Origin: Advenella sp048381675
GTDB taxonomy: Bacteria; Pseudomonadota; Gammaproteobacteria; Burkholderiales; Burkholderiaceae_B
Assembly: GCF_048381675.1 (NCBI RefSeq)
Contig: NZ_JBLWIS010000009.1
Coordinates: 1 to 64,000, forward strand
Direction: 5' to 3'
DNA length: 64,000 nucleotides
The first letter of the stretch is position 1, and every line of letters starts with the position of its first letter. The notes under the pieces were generated by a model. The model did no database searches. It saw nothing but the letters and a program-made list of their open reading frames with translations, and had not been told where the DNA came from. A program made the position numbers and the translations under genes. This document shows, piece after piece, positions 1 to 8,500 of the stretch.

Positions 1-210
1 TCGGTGATTCAACCGTCGGTGGTAATTTGGGTGTAACGGGTAATACTTCCCTGGCTGGTGATGCCGGTGTGGGCGGTAACCTGGGTGTTACCGGTGATTC
101 AACCGTCGGTGGTGATTTGGGTGTAACGGGTAATACTTCCCTGGCTGGTGATGCCGGTGTGGGCGGTAACCTGGGTGTTACCGGTGATTCAAACGTCGGT
201 GGTGATTTTG
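1..210 (+). repeat. 90-bp in-frame tandem repeat in adhesin passenger
   Basis: Bases 31-120 and 121-210 are 90-bp units that differ at two positions by eye, and bases 1-30 match the last third of the unit. Each unit encodes 30 residues, so copy-number change keeps the frame. The array probably extends left of the window. Further right (210-400) the units decay into degenerate glycine-rich motifs. Confidence 0.9.
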
Positions 211-908
211 GCGTGGCGGGTAATACTTCCCTGGGCGGTAATTTGGGAGTCATTGGTAACGGCAATATTGGTGGAACACTGGATGTGGCTGGTCTTGCAA
301 CTTTTGCCAACTCAGTCCAGGCAGACAGCCTGACCGTAATTAACAGCGCCACTATTGGTGGTGATTTGGGTGTGATTGGTGACGTAACGGCAAATCGCCT
401 TACTACCGGTGATACTGTTATGGATACCAATGGGGTTAAAGTTTATAGCGCAACTGGTGGTGTTACTGTACTGAATGGTAATGGCTTGTCGTTCCAGAAT
501 ATAGCGGGGGCACAGGTTGGTCCAAGTATTTCTGCCAATGGTATTGATGCCGGTGGTCAGCGGATTACCAATGTAGCCGCTGGTGTTGCTGATACCGATG
601 CGGTTAACATGGGTCAGCTGAACAGCGTGTCTAGCCGTATTGATTCAATACGCAGTGACATGAATCGTCTTGATAAAGATAACCGTGCGGGTTCTGCGGC
701 TGCAGGTGCATTGGCTAGCTTGCCACAGGCTTCTACCCCAGGTAAAAGTGTAGTGAGTTTAGGTACGGCCGGTTACCGTGGTGAACAAGGTTATGCTGTC
801 GGCTTGTCTACAAGGTCTACAAGTGGTGACTGGATATTTAAAGGTGGTGTCAGTGGTAACTCTCGTGGTCACTTTATGTATGGTGCCAGTGTTGGGTATG
901 AGTGGTAA
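1..908 (+). CDS. Trimeric autotransporter adhesin, C-terminal part (5' end outside window)
   Basis: The frame is open from the left edge (first whole codon at base 3), so the gene begins upstream. What remains is a glycine-rich passenger built on GVTGNTSLAGD / GVGGNL / GVTGDSTVGGDL units, a neck motif (ITNVAAGVADTDAVNMGQL, about bases 564-620), a short coiled coil (RIDSIRSDMNRLDKDNR) and a YadA-type membrane anchor of about 75 residues ending in an aromatic residue (GYEW). In this family (type Vc secretion) three chains share one 12-stranded barrel and expose a fibrous adhesin. The ligand cannot be told from this fragment. A strong bidirectional terminator follows. Confidence 0.93.
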   Translation, partial: GDSTVGGNLGVTGNTSLAGDAGVGGNLGVTGDSTVGGDLGVTGNTSLAGDAGVGGNLGVTGDSNVGGDFGVAGNTSLGGNLGVIGNGNIGGTLDVAGLATFANSVQADSLTVINSATIGGDLGVIGDVTANRLTTGDTVMDTNGVKVYSATGGVTVLNGNGLSFQNIAGAQVGPSISANGIDAGGQRITNVAAGVADTDAVNMGQLNSVSSRIDSIRSDMNRLDKDNRAGSAAAGALASLPQASTPGKSVVSLGTAGYRGEQGYAVGLSTRSTSGDWIFKGGVSGNSRGHFMYGASVGYEW

Positions 909-983
909 TTGTTAAATGAGTAGCAGTGCCAGCCTGGTATCAGGTTGGTGCTGTTAAAGAAGCTTATACTTGCCACTTAAATA

Positions 984-1020
984 AAAACGCTGCATATTCA
1001 AAAGATATGCAGCGTTTTTT
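984..1020. terminator. Bidirectional rho-independent terminator
   Basis: A perfect 15-bp inverted repeat (AAAAACGCTGCATAT at 984-998 and its complement at 1005-1019, 7-nt loop) has A- and T-runs on both sides. It lies between the adhesin gene and the convergent min operon and can serve both. Confidence 0.9.
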
Positions 1021-1053
1021 TATGGGCTACGCTATGGCAGTGGCATCACCAAA

Positions 1054-1081
1054 CGCATTCCTGCGCGTGGGAACCGAATGC
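1054..1081. repeat. REP-like palindromic element (degenerate copy)
   Basis: CGCATTCC-TGCGCGTGGGAAC-CGAATGC lies between minE and the terminator. It resembles elements at 16803, 18082 and 31304, which share a TTCCCACG...GCGTGGRAAC core. Extragenic dispersed copies of this kind suggest a REP family. Confidence 0.4.
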
Positions 1082-1086
1082 ACGTG

Positions 1087-1362
1087 TCACTCCGCTTTTT
1101 TGCTTTTGTCTTCTTGCGGCATTTCAATTTTGACTTCAAGTACTTCAAGGGTATCTTTGCGATCCAGTTGAACCTTGATGTCATCAGCGTTGATTTTGAT
1201 GTATTTGGAGATGACTTCAATCAGTTCCTTTTGCAAAGCGGGCAGGAAGTCGGGCTCGGTGCTGCCCGGGCTTCGTTCACGTGCAAGAATGATTTGCAGG
1301 CGGTCTTTCGCAACGCTGGCCGAGGACTTTTTTTCTCCAAGAAAAAACTTTAGGAATGACAT
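1087..1362 (-). CDS. minE: Cell division topological specificity factor MinE
   Basis: The 91-residue product has the usual MinE length. The N-terminus (MSFLKFFLGEKKSSASVAKDRLQIILARER) carries the amphipathic membrane-targeting segment and the helix that binds MinD and stimulates its ATPase. The C-terminal half is the dimerising topological-specificity domain. MinE drives the pole-to-pole oscillation of MinCD, so the division inhibitor is lowest at midcell. It starts 1 nt after the minD stop codon and is the last gene of glnS-minC-minD-minE. Confidence 0.97.
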   Translation of the reverse strand: MSFLKFFLGEKKSSASVAKDRLQIILARERSPGSTEPDFLPALQKELIEVISKYIKINADDIKVQLDRKDTLEVLEVKIEMPQEDKSKKAE

Positions 1363-1363
1363 A

Positions 1364-2179
1364 TTATTTTCCTCCGAAGAGCCGTTTCAGCAAGCCCGGT
1401 TTTTCGTATTCGGTAAAGCGCAGGGGTTTTTCTTCGCCCAGGTAACGGGCGACGATATCCTGGTAGGCTTCAGCCACGTCGGTGTCTTTCAGGTGAATGG
1501 CTGGCATACCTGCATTGGATGCCTGAAGCACCGCTTCGGACTCTGGCACCACACCAATCAGCTTGATACGCAGGATGTCTTCAATGTCTTGCAGTGAAAG
1601 CATTTCGCCATCTTCGACACGTTTGGGGTTGTAGCGGGTAAGTACCAGGAATTCCTTGACGGGCTCTTGTGACTCTTCGGCACGTTTTGATTTGGAAGAT
1701 AAAATGCCCAGAATACGGTCAGAGTCACGTACGGATGAGACTTCGGGGTTGGTAACAACCAGGGCGTCATCGGCAAAATAGGCGGACATCAATGCACCGG
1801 TTTCAATGCCGGCGGGAGAGTCGCACACAATGTATTCAAACCCCATTTTTGCCAGGTCTTCAAGCACTTTGCCTACGCCTTCTTTGGTAAGCGCGTCTTT
1901 GTCACGGGTTTGGGAGGCAGGAAGAATAAACAGATTTTCAAGCTGTTTGTCTTTGATGAGGGCCTGGTTGAGGGTAGCTTCTTCGTGAATGACATTGACG
2001 AAGTCGTAAACAACGCGGCGTTCGCAACCCATGATCAGGTCCAGGTTGCGCAGGCCGACGTCGAAATCGATCACAACGGTTTTGTGGCCACGCATGGCCA
2101 AGCCTGCAGAAAAACTGGCGCTGGTGGTGGTTTTGCCCACACCGCCTTTACCTGATGTAACGACAATAATACGTGCCAT
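1364..2179 (-). CDS. minD: Septum site-determining ATPase MinD
   Basis: This 271-residue ParA/MinD-family ATPase has the deviant Walker A motif GKGGVGKTT near residues 10-18, including the signature lysine, and a switch region VCDSPAGIE. Its C-terminus (PGLLKRLFGGK) is the amphipathic helix that binds membrane in the ATP-bound dimer. MinD recruits MinC to form the division inhibitor and is released by MinE. It lies between minC (89-nt gap) and minE (1-nt gap). Confidence 0.98.
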   Translation of the reverse strand: MARIIVVTSGKGGVGKTTTSASFSAGLAMRGHKTVVIDFDVGLRNLDLIMGCERRVVYDFVNVIHEEATLNQALIKDKQLENLFILPASQTRDKDALTKEGVGKVLEDLAKMGFEYIVCDSPAGIETGALMSAYFADDALVVTNPEVSSVRDSDRILGILSSKSKRAEESQEPVKEFLVLTRYNPKRVEDGEMLSLQDIEDILRIKLIGVVPESEAVLQASNAGMPAIHLKDTDVAEAYQDIVARYLGEEKPLRFTEYEKPGLLKRLFGGK

Positions 2180-2268
2180 GAAAAGATATTCCTGTAATCT
2201 TTAAGTGGTCATTATCTTACCGCATAATGACCTTGTTCAACTGTAAAAAAAATTAAAATTTCCCGCTG

Positions 2269-3030
2269 TTACTTATGCTCATTGTTGACAATGAAGCTGA
2301 GTGATTCATTTTCCAGTTCTACGATAACCGATTGCCTGATCAGGTTCTGGTTGAAGTCGGCGTCAATAAGGCGGTAAATGCCTGCAATCGCCAACAGCTC
2401 TGCATCCAGATGGGTGGTGAAGATCCTGGCTTGCGTGTTTCCCCGGGCACCCGCGATGGCTTTGCCTCGTAAAGGGCCGTACACATGGATATTGCCATCG
2501 GCAATAATTTCGGCCCCCCGGCCAACGGCACCAATAACAATCAGGTCGCTGTTGCGGGCATACACGCGTTGTCCCGAGCGTAGCTGTCGCTTGATGACCA
2601 AGGCGGGTTCGGTTTGTGGAGCCTCCGGGGCCGGTTTGGGTTCAGGCTTTGCAGGTGCTGCTTGCGGTATGGGGGCTGGCGGTGGTTCGTCTGGCACGCG
2701 GTTGGCGTTGGAGGGGGTGGATAGCGTAACTGGCACCAGTCCGGCTTTGCGGGCGCTGTCCAGAACGGCGCCCTCGGCCATGACACCAATGACCGGCAAG
2801 TGGTTGGCCTGCAAGTGGGGGATCAGGGCGGCCCAGTCGGGGGCTTCGCTGATCCGGGTCGCATCAAGCACGACCGCCTCGTCCTTGAACAGGCTGCCGG
2901 CTTCTGTCATTTTCCGGCTAATGGCCTCTTTAAGGGTAGCAGTATCGCTGCTATTAAGCACAATGCGTAATGCAAACAGGGAAGCACTTTTGAAGATGAG
3001 TGCGTTAGTTGTATTGGCTTTGCTTGTCAC
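2269..3030 (-). CDS. minC: Septum site-determining protein MinC
   Basis: The 253-residue protein has an N-terminal FtsZ-antagonist domain (about 1-110), a Pro/Ala/Glu-rich linker (about 118-150, PPPAPIPQAAPAKPEPKPAPEA split by eye) and a C-terminal beta-helical domain (LRSGQRVYARNSDLIVIG through ARIFTTHLDAELLAIAG) that dimerises and binds MinD. It is somewhat longer than the 231-residue E. coli protein because of the linker. It starts 24 nt after the glnS stop, so it is probably cotranscribed with glnS. Confidence 0.96.
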   Translation of the reverse strand: MTSKANTTNALIFKSASLFALRIVLNSSDTATLKEAISRKMTEAGSLFKDEAVVLDATRISEAPDWAALIPHLQANHLPVIGVMAEGAVLDSARKAGLVPVTLSTPSNANRVPDEPPPAPIPQAAPAKPEPKPAPEAPQTEPALVIKRQLRSGQRVYARNSDLIVIGAVGRGAEIIADGNIHVYGPLRGKAIAGARGNTQARIFTTHLDAELLAIAGIYRLIDADFNQNLIRQSVIVELENESLSFIVNNEHK

Positions 3031-3054
3031 AGTAATGCCTGTTTCGGAAAAAAG

Positions 3055-4806
3055 TTAAATCCATGAGTCACGCAGGGTTACGCTGCGGTTGATAACAGGT
3101 ATTTCACCTGAGTCCGGATCTACGGTAAAGTAGCCCAGTCGCTCAAATTGCCAGTGCGCACCCGGTGTGGTTTGGGTGCCTGGCTCCAGCCAACCCTGCA
3201 CGGTTTGCATCGAGTTGGGGTTGATGCACGCCAGGAAGTCCTTGTCGTGGCCGTCGGGATGGGCATCGGTAAACAGTCGGTCGTAGATGCGGAAGGTGGC
3301 AGGCTGGGCGAATTTGGCGCTGACCCAGGTAATATTGCCCTTGACTTTGACGCTATCTGCACCTGGGGTACCGCTTTTGGTGTCGGGCAGGTATTCGGCA
3401 TGAACCTCGGTGATATTGCCTTGTTCATCTTTGACACAGCCGGTGCAGCGAACGACATAACCGTATTTCAGGCGTACCTGGTTGCCCGGGAACAGCCGGA
3501 AATATTTTTTGGGAGGCTCTTCCCTGAAATCATCGCGTTCAATCCAGAGTTCACGGGTAAACGGGAAAGAACGGCGACCCTGTTCCGGGTTGTGCGGGTT
3601 TTTAGGCGCACTGCATTCTTCCTGCTGGTTTTCAGGGTAATTGGTAATCACCAGTTTAAGCGGGTCGAGTACGGCTACGGCACGGTCGGCAACCGGATCA
3701 AGGCTGTCGCGCAGGGCCTGTTCAAGAACGCTGTAATCAATGCGTGAGTCTGATTTGGAAACACCGATGCGGTCACAGAACAAGCGCAGCGACTCTGGTG
3801 TGTAGCCACGGCGGCGCAGGCCAGCCAAAGTAGGCAGGCGTGGGTCATCCCAACCATTTACGTGATTTTCTTTAACCAGTTGCAGCAGTTTGCGTTTGCT
3901 GGTGACCACGTGGTTCAGGTTGAGGCGCGCAAATTCATATTGCCTTGGCAACGGCTCATTCAATTTACCCAGGGAAACCAGTTTTTCCAGGACCCATTCG
4001 TAGAAGGGGCGCTGGTCTTCGAATTCCAGGGTACAAATACTGTGGGTAATGGTTTCCAGCGCGTCTTCAATCGGATGGGCAAAAGTGTACATGGGGTAAA
4101 TAGGCCACTGGTTGCCGGTGCGGTGGTGTTCAGCATGACGAATACGGTAAATAACCGGATCACGCATGTTGATATTGGGCGAAGCCATGTCTATTTTTGC
4201 CCTGAGGGCCATGCTGCCGTTGGGGTGCTTGCCTTCACGCATTTCAATAAACAGCTGCAGTGATTCTTCTGCGGGGCGGTCGCGCCATGGCGAGTTGGTG
4301 CCGGGCGAGGTCAGTGTGCCACGATTGGCCCGCATTTCCTCAGGGCTTTGCATGTCTATGTATGCGTAGCCGCCTTGTATGAGGGCTTGGGCAAAGTCAT
4401 ACATGTATTCAAAATAGTCGCTGGCGAAATACATGTTTTCCTGGCCGTTGTTGGTCCAGGAAAAACCCAGCCACTGCACGGTGTCCTTGATGGCATCAAC
4501 GTATTCCTGTTCTTCTTTTTCGGGGTTGGTATCATCAAAGCGCAAATGGCAGATACCGCCATAATCCCGGGCCAGCCCGAAGTTAAGGCAGATGCTTTTG
4601 GCATGCCCAATGTGCAGGTAGCCGTTGGGTTCGGGCGGAAAACGGGTGCGGATTCTGGCGCTGTCTTTGGGCGCATTGGCCTGTACCGATGCAGGGCCGG
4701 GTACGCCTGCCCATTTTTTGGACTGGTAGCGTCCTGCACTCAGGTCATTTTCAATAATGGTTCGCAAAAAATTGGAAACGGGTACATCAGTTGAGAAATC
4801 AGTCAT
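3055..4806 (-). CDS. glnS: Glutamine--tRNA ligase
   Basis: This class I aminoacyl-tRNA synthetase charges tRNA-Gln. The catalytic domain shows RFPPEPNGYLHIGHAKS (HIGH motif) and the KMSKS-equivalent VTSKRKL; the C-terminal half is the two-barrel anticodon-binding region (KYGYVVRCTGCVKDEQGN). An upstream in-frame ATG (4851) would add MAECMLFHDLLINFC, which is not family-like, so I prefer the ATG at 4806 (MTDFSTDVPVSNFLR, 583 residues). No strong ribosome-binding site precedes either start. It is the first gene of the run into minCDE. Confidence 0.97.
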   Translation of the reverse strand: MTDFSTDVPVSNFLRTIIENDLSAGRYQSKKWAGVPGPASVQANAPKDSARIRTRFPPEPNGYLHIGHAKSICLNFGLARDYGGICHLRFDDTNPEKEEQEYVDAIKDTVQWLGFSWTNNGQENMYFASDYFEYMYDFAQALIQGGYAYIDMQSPEEMRANRGTLTSPGTNSPWRDRPAEESLQLFIEMREGKHPNGSMALRAKIDMASPNINMRDPVIYRIRHAEHHRTGNQWPIYPMYTFAHPIEDALETITHSICTLEFEDQRPFYEWVLEKLVSLGKLNEPLPRQYEFARLNLNHVVTSKRKLLQLVKENHVNGWDDPRLPTLAGLRRRGYTPESLRLFCDRIGVSKSDSRIDYSVLEQALRDSLDPVADRAVAVLDPLKLVITNYPENQQEECSAPKNPHNPEQGRRSFPFTRELWIERDDFREEPPKKYFRLFPGNQVRLKYGYVVRCTGCVKDEQGNITEVHAEYLPDTKSGTPGADSVKVKGNITWVSAKFAQPATFRIYDRLFTDAHPDGHDKDFLACINPNSMQTVQGWLEPGTQTTPGAHWQFERLGYFTVDPDSGEIPVINRSVTLRDSWI

Positions 4807-4915
4807 ACAGAAATTTATCAATAAATCATGAAATAGCATACATTCTGCCACGTTCAGGGGTTAGACTCACGGTGAATAATCATAGTTAAACAAAATAGTT
4901 TGCGAATCGTTGCTT

Positions 4916-6067
4916 ATGCTTGAAATTTCCCCGCTTCTGCTTGCTGAATGGCAGTTTTTTGGCTCTCTTGGGTTCTTGTCGGTATTTGTTGCCGTGCTGT
5001 TTGCTTCGGGCTGGATGTTGCTTTTTTTGAAGTTGACCTGGCACCGGACCGGGCAGGAAGCCTGGATAGGGGTTTACCGCTATTGGGTGCGGGTATTTGC
5101 CCTTGCCATGGTGGTCAGCGTGGCCGTTACCATTCCTTTGCTGATACAGGTTGGTACGCTATGGCCGGCACTGCTCATGAAAATAGCCGGTGTGGCCGGG
5201 CCATTGGCGTGTTTGGCTGTCTTGCTGGCTTTTGCCTGTAAATTGATTTTCCTTAACGGCATGCTTTACCACAAAGGAAAAATGAAAGAAGGGTGGCATA
5301 CGGCATCAGTGTTGATGTCGGCATTGGGGGTGACTGCGATCATTTACCTGATGCTGGCCCTGCAGTCGTGGATGAATGCCCCTCAGGGAACCCTTAAGAC
5401 AGAAAGCAATATGGTGGTCTATGACTGGACGGCCATTTTGTTGCACCATGAAATTGCCTGGCGGCTGCTGCTGGTTTTTGCCGGTTCTGGCCTGTGCCTG
5501 GGTTTCATGATGATGGGTGTCAGTGCGTGGCAAGCCCTTAAGCGGCCCCTGAGCCAGGCTGAAAACTTGAGTTTTCGGATTGGCTTGGTAATGGCTTTGT
5601 TTGGTTTGGGATGTGCTGTCCTGCCCGGATTTTTTGTTCAGGATAAGCTGTTTGTGCCTTTTGTGAACACCGGGTGGAGCAAGGTGTGGTGGGGCGTGAT
5701 CCTGTTGCTAGGCCTTATGATGTCAGTGATGGCGGGTTCTTCTTTTTACCTGTGGTTCAAAAAACGGGAAATTGGCAAAACACCGGTTTTTTTCCAAAAA
5801 TGGTGTTCCTGGATGACTTTTTCGGGGTGGCTGCTGGTCTTGTTAACAGGTGCCTTGACTTATTTTCGCAACTCGCCTTTTATTGTGCAGGGAGAAATTG
5901 CCCTGCAGGAAGTTTTCCGGCATTTAAGTGCCTACGCCTTGGTGCTGTCTTCATTGGCTTATCTGGCTGTTTACCTGGCGATTGCCGCCAGTTTTATACA
6001 AATGTTTTATCAGGCTGCCCGCTATGGTGTGGTACCCGTGCGTAAAACAATAGGGGCCGCCGCATGA
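4916..6067 (+). CDS. CydA-like membrane protein apparently lacking haem ligands
   Basis: This is a multi-spanning protein of 383 residues (ATG at 4916; a TTG lies two codons upstream). Family membership rests on its coupling to a CydB homologue and on blocks such as GVSAWQAL, which matches GISAWYML of E. coli CydA. By eye alignment the haem ligands H19, H186 and M393, the haem d/b595 glutamates E99 and E107, and the quinol-loop signature GRQPW are all replaced (RNSPF stands at the last). It is also shorter than typical CydA (about 520), without the long periplasmic Q-loop. An HH pair near residues 177-178 is the only conspicuous histidine pair. It overlaps cydB by ATGA. A function as oxidase is doubtful. 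Confidence 0.75.
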   Translation: MLEISPLLLAEWQFFGSLGFLSVFVAVLFASGWMLLFLKLTWHRTGQEAWIGVYRYWVRVFALAMVVSVAVTIPLLIQVGTLWPALLMKIAGVAGPLACLAVLLAFACKLIFLNGMLYHKGKMKEGWHTASVLMSALGVTAIIYLMLALQSWMNAPQGTLKTESNMVVYDWTAILLHHEIAWRLLLVFAGSGLCLGFMMMGVSAWQALKRPLSQAENLSFRIGLVMALFGLGCAVLPGFFVQDKLFVPFVNTGWSKVWWGVILLLGLMMSVMAGSSFYLWFKKREIGKTPVFFQKWCSWMTFSGWLLVLLTGALTYFRNSPFIVQGEIALQEVFRHLSAYALVLSSLAYLAVYLAIAASFIQMFYQAARYGVVPVRKTIGAAA

Positions 6068-7086
6068 CTGAATTGGCGAATCTGTTAGGTCTAAGCACTT
6101 ATGATCCGGTATTCTGGATGCCACTGGCCTGCATGGCGGCTTTTTTCCTGTTGGTACTTATGGGTGTTATTCTGGACGGCTTTGATCTGGGCGTTGCGTT
6201 GTTGTTGCCATTTGCCGGCGAGCACCGTAATCGCATGATTGGCTTGCTTGGTCCATGGCGTAACATCAATGAATTTTGGCTATTGCTGGGCATTGTGTTT
6301 TTCATGGCCATTTTTCCCAAAGCCTGGGCTTTTATTTTTGGTGTCCTGTATTGGCCAATGATAAGTATTGCGTTGGGCGTACTGGTGCGTAATATTGCTT
6401 ACGAGTTTCGGCTGCGTTCAACCGGTTGGTTACGTCATTTCTGGACTTCCCTGTTTTTTACCGGTTCCTTATGCATGGTACTTGGGCAGGGCTGGATTGT
6501 AGGCAAATTCGCGGTTAATTTTCAGGAAGAACCCGGCTATGATTTGTTTGCGTTGGCTATCGCCCTGTGTGTTGTAGCCCTGTATGCCTTGTTGGGGTCG
6601 TTATGGCTGGTGATGCGGGTAAGTGCTTCGCAAGACTCCCTGCAGGCAATGGCCATTAAATGGGCACGTCGTACGGTCAGGCTGGGCGCAACCGGATTAT
6701 TTGCCGTGATGGCTGCTCTTGGATTTAGTAATACTGGTATTTTTTATAAATGGGCGCTGTTTGATACGCTGGGTATTGTTTTACCGGGCTGGTTGCTGAT
6801 ATTAAGCTTGTTTGTGATGATTGAAATTCTGCTAAGACATGCACATAAAAATGATTGGTTGGGTCGCTTGCCATTTATATTGCTGGTGTTGGTGATCATG
6901 CTGGCGGTGGCGGGGTTTGCATACAGTTATTTCCCCTTCCTGGTTTATGATGAGTTAAGCCTGTGGGACAGTATCGATTCGGTCGCCACCATGCGTTTGC
7001 TGGTAGTGGGCATGGCCTTTGCCCTGCCGGTCATGTTGGTGTATTTTGGCTGGGTGTACGGGGATATTTTTGACAAGCTGCGTTAG
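6064..7086 (+). CDS. cydB: CydB-family subunit (cytochrome bd oxidase subunit II-like)
   Basis: The 340-residue polytopic protein retains CydB hallmarks: LDGFDLGVALLLP in the first membrane helix and GPWRNINEFWLL followed by FFMAIFPKAWAF. CydB carries no essential haem ligand in known enzymes and is a pseudosymmetric partner of CydA. It starts inside the stop codon of the CydA-like gene (ATGA), so the two should be made together. It ends 10 nt from the convergent histidine kinase gene. Because its partner looks haem-less, calling the pair a quinol oxidase is uncertain. Confidence 0.85.
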   Translation: MTELANLLGLSTYDPVFWMPLACMAAFFLLVLMGVILDGFDLGVALLLPFAGEHRNRMIGLLGPWRNINEFWLLLGIVFFMAIFPKAWAFIFGVLYWPMISIALGVLVRNIAYEFRLRSTGWLRHFWTSLFFTGSLCMVLGQGWIVGKFAVNFQEEPGYDLFALAIALCVVALYALLGSLWLVMRVSASQDSLQAMAIKWARRTVRLGATGLFAVMAALGFSNTGIFYKWALFDTLGIVLPGWLLILSLFVMIEILLRHAHKNDWLGRLPFILLVLVIMLAVAGFAYSYFPFLVYDELSLWDSIDSVATMRLLVVGMAFALPVMLVYFGWVYGDIFDKLR

Positions 7087-7096
7087 TTGGTTTGAG

Positions 7097-8500
7097 TCAG
7101 GCATTTGCCAGGGGCAGGGTAATGTCTACCCGCAGTCCCCCCGTTTCACTGCTGCCTAGTTCCAGAAGTCCATGATGGGCTTTGGCTATCGTGTCAGCCA
7201 GTGCCAATCCCAGTCCCACACTGCCAGTTTTGGTGCGTGCCGAATCCAGCCGGGAAAATGCCCGCAGGGCTTCGGTACGGCGTTCAAGCGGAATTCCTTC
7301 ACCATGGTCACAAACAGAGATCACCACATTTTTGTGATCGGTGCGTACATGCACTTCAACCGGGGGCTTGCCGTGTTTCAGGGCGTTGCTGATCAGGTTG
7401 TCCAGCAGGCGGCCCAATGCCAGGCCATCGGCATTGACAAAGATCTTGTGTGTTGGCATGGATTTCAGGAAAACGGGGCTACCTGCACCTTCCCAGGATG
7501 AAACCCGTTCGTCAATCCAGGTGTTCAGTTCAAGTTTGCTGAAAGTATACGTGCCAGGGTCCGAGCCCCGGACATAGCCAATGAACTGGTCTATCATGCG
7601 CTGCATGTCTTGCACGTCGTTGCGCATGCCTTCTTTCAGCGCCAGGTCGTCGGTCATTTCAAGCCTGAGCCACATGCGTGCCAGTGGACTTTTCAGGTCG
7701 TGCGGCAAGCCAGCCAGCAGTGTCTGCTGGACTAATTTTGATTCTTCAAGTGCATCAAGCATGGCATTGAAACGTTCGCCCAGCAAGCGGGTTTCGGTGG
7801 GGCCTGCCGGCGTTACCCTTTCCGGGTGGCCTTTGGCCAACTGGTCTGCGGCCCTGCTCAAGCGGGTGAGTGGACGGGTGATATGCCATGCAAAGCCGGC
7901 TGCCAGGGCAATCAGCAAAAGGTTAATGCTTAGCCATGCCATCATGATGGCCTGCATGTTGGGGGGTTCGATCCGGTCTAGCGGAATGACCAGCCATTCC
8001 CGAATCACGGTATTGTCAAATTCGTTTAGCTGGGGCATAAGCGAGATGTACATGCGTGGTTCTTCACCACGTGACAGACCTACCCGGGTGCCGTCATTCA
8101 GCTCACGGTTAAGGTGGGCAATCAGGTCGCGTAAGTTGTTGCGCAGGTCGCCTGAAGGGAAGTCGGTGGTTTTTTCCCTGCGAGGAAGGTTGGTGTCGTC
8201 CCGGCGTAAGGGTTGTGAAAACCGGGTATCCTGTGGCAGCTGGCGTGACCATAAACGCCATTTTTTTTGCGATGCCTCTTCAATAAAACTGGCCCTGTTT
8301 TCGACCGGGATCTGGGCAACTGCCGCCCTTAATGTGCGAATAGTGGTGGTAAGATAATTGACCACCACATCTTCTATGTAGCGTTCCCTAAGGTAATTGC
8401 CAACTGAAAGACTGCCGACCTGCACCAGAATGATCGTGCCCAGCATCATGAGAATCATTTGCAGTCGCAGGGAGCGGGGCCATAATTTGATTTTTTTCAT
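7097..8500 (-). CDS. envZ: Sensor histidine kinase, EnvZ/RisS type
   Basis: The 467-residue inner-membrane kinase has an N-terminal membrane helix (about 12-30), a periplasmic domain with many Arg/Asp residues, a second helix (about 185-205, MAWLSINLLLIALAAGFAW), a HAMP segment (RPLTRLSRAADQLAKG), the phosphoacceptor box LPHDLKSPLARM and an ATPase domain (NLISNALKHG, DHGEGIP, GSVGLGLALA). It overlaps the regulator gene by 4 nt (ATGA). The pair resembles Bordetella RisS/RisA and enteric EnvZ/OmpR. The signal is unknown. Confidence 0.92.
   Translation of the reverse strand: MKKIKLWPRSLRLQMILMMLGTIILVQVGSLSVGNYLRERYIEDVVVNYLTTTIRTLRAAVAQIPVENRASFIEEASQKKWRLWSRQLPQDTRFSQPLRRDDTNLPRREKTTDFPSGDLRNNLRDLIAHLNRELNDGTRVGLSRGEEPRMYISLMPQLNEFDNTVIREWLVIPLDRIEPPNMQAIMMAWLSINLLLIALAAGFAWHITRPLTRLSRAADQLAKGHPERVTPAGPTETRLLGERFNAMLDALEESKLVQQTLLAGLPHDLKSPLARMWLRLEMTDDLALKEGMRNDVQDMQRMIDQFIGYVRGSDPGTYTFSKLELNTWIDERVSSWEGAGSPVFLKSMPTHKIFVNADGLALGRLLDNLISNALKHGKPPVEVHVRTDHKNVVISVCDHGEGIPLERRTEALRAFSRLDSARTKTGSVGLGLALADTIAKAHHGLLELGSSETGGLRVDITLPLANA

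Noticed and set aside
1..210. Tandem repeats as a possible CRISPR array
   Set aside because: The units are directly abutting, 90 bp, in frame and translate to adhesin motifs; no spacers exist.
2378..3058. 226-codon open frame on the plus strand opposite minC
   Set aside because: Shadow of minC; no recognisable domain.
7581..8357. 258-codon open frame on the plus strand
   Set aside because: It lies fully antisense to the histidine kinase gene, whose motifs are clear; its composition (Ser/Arg-rich) is typical of a shadow frame.
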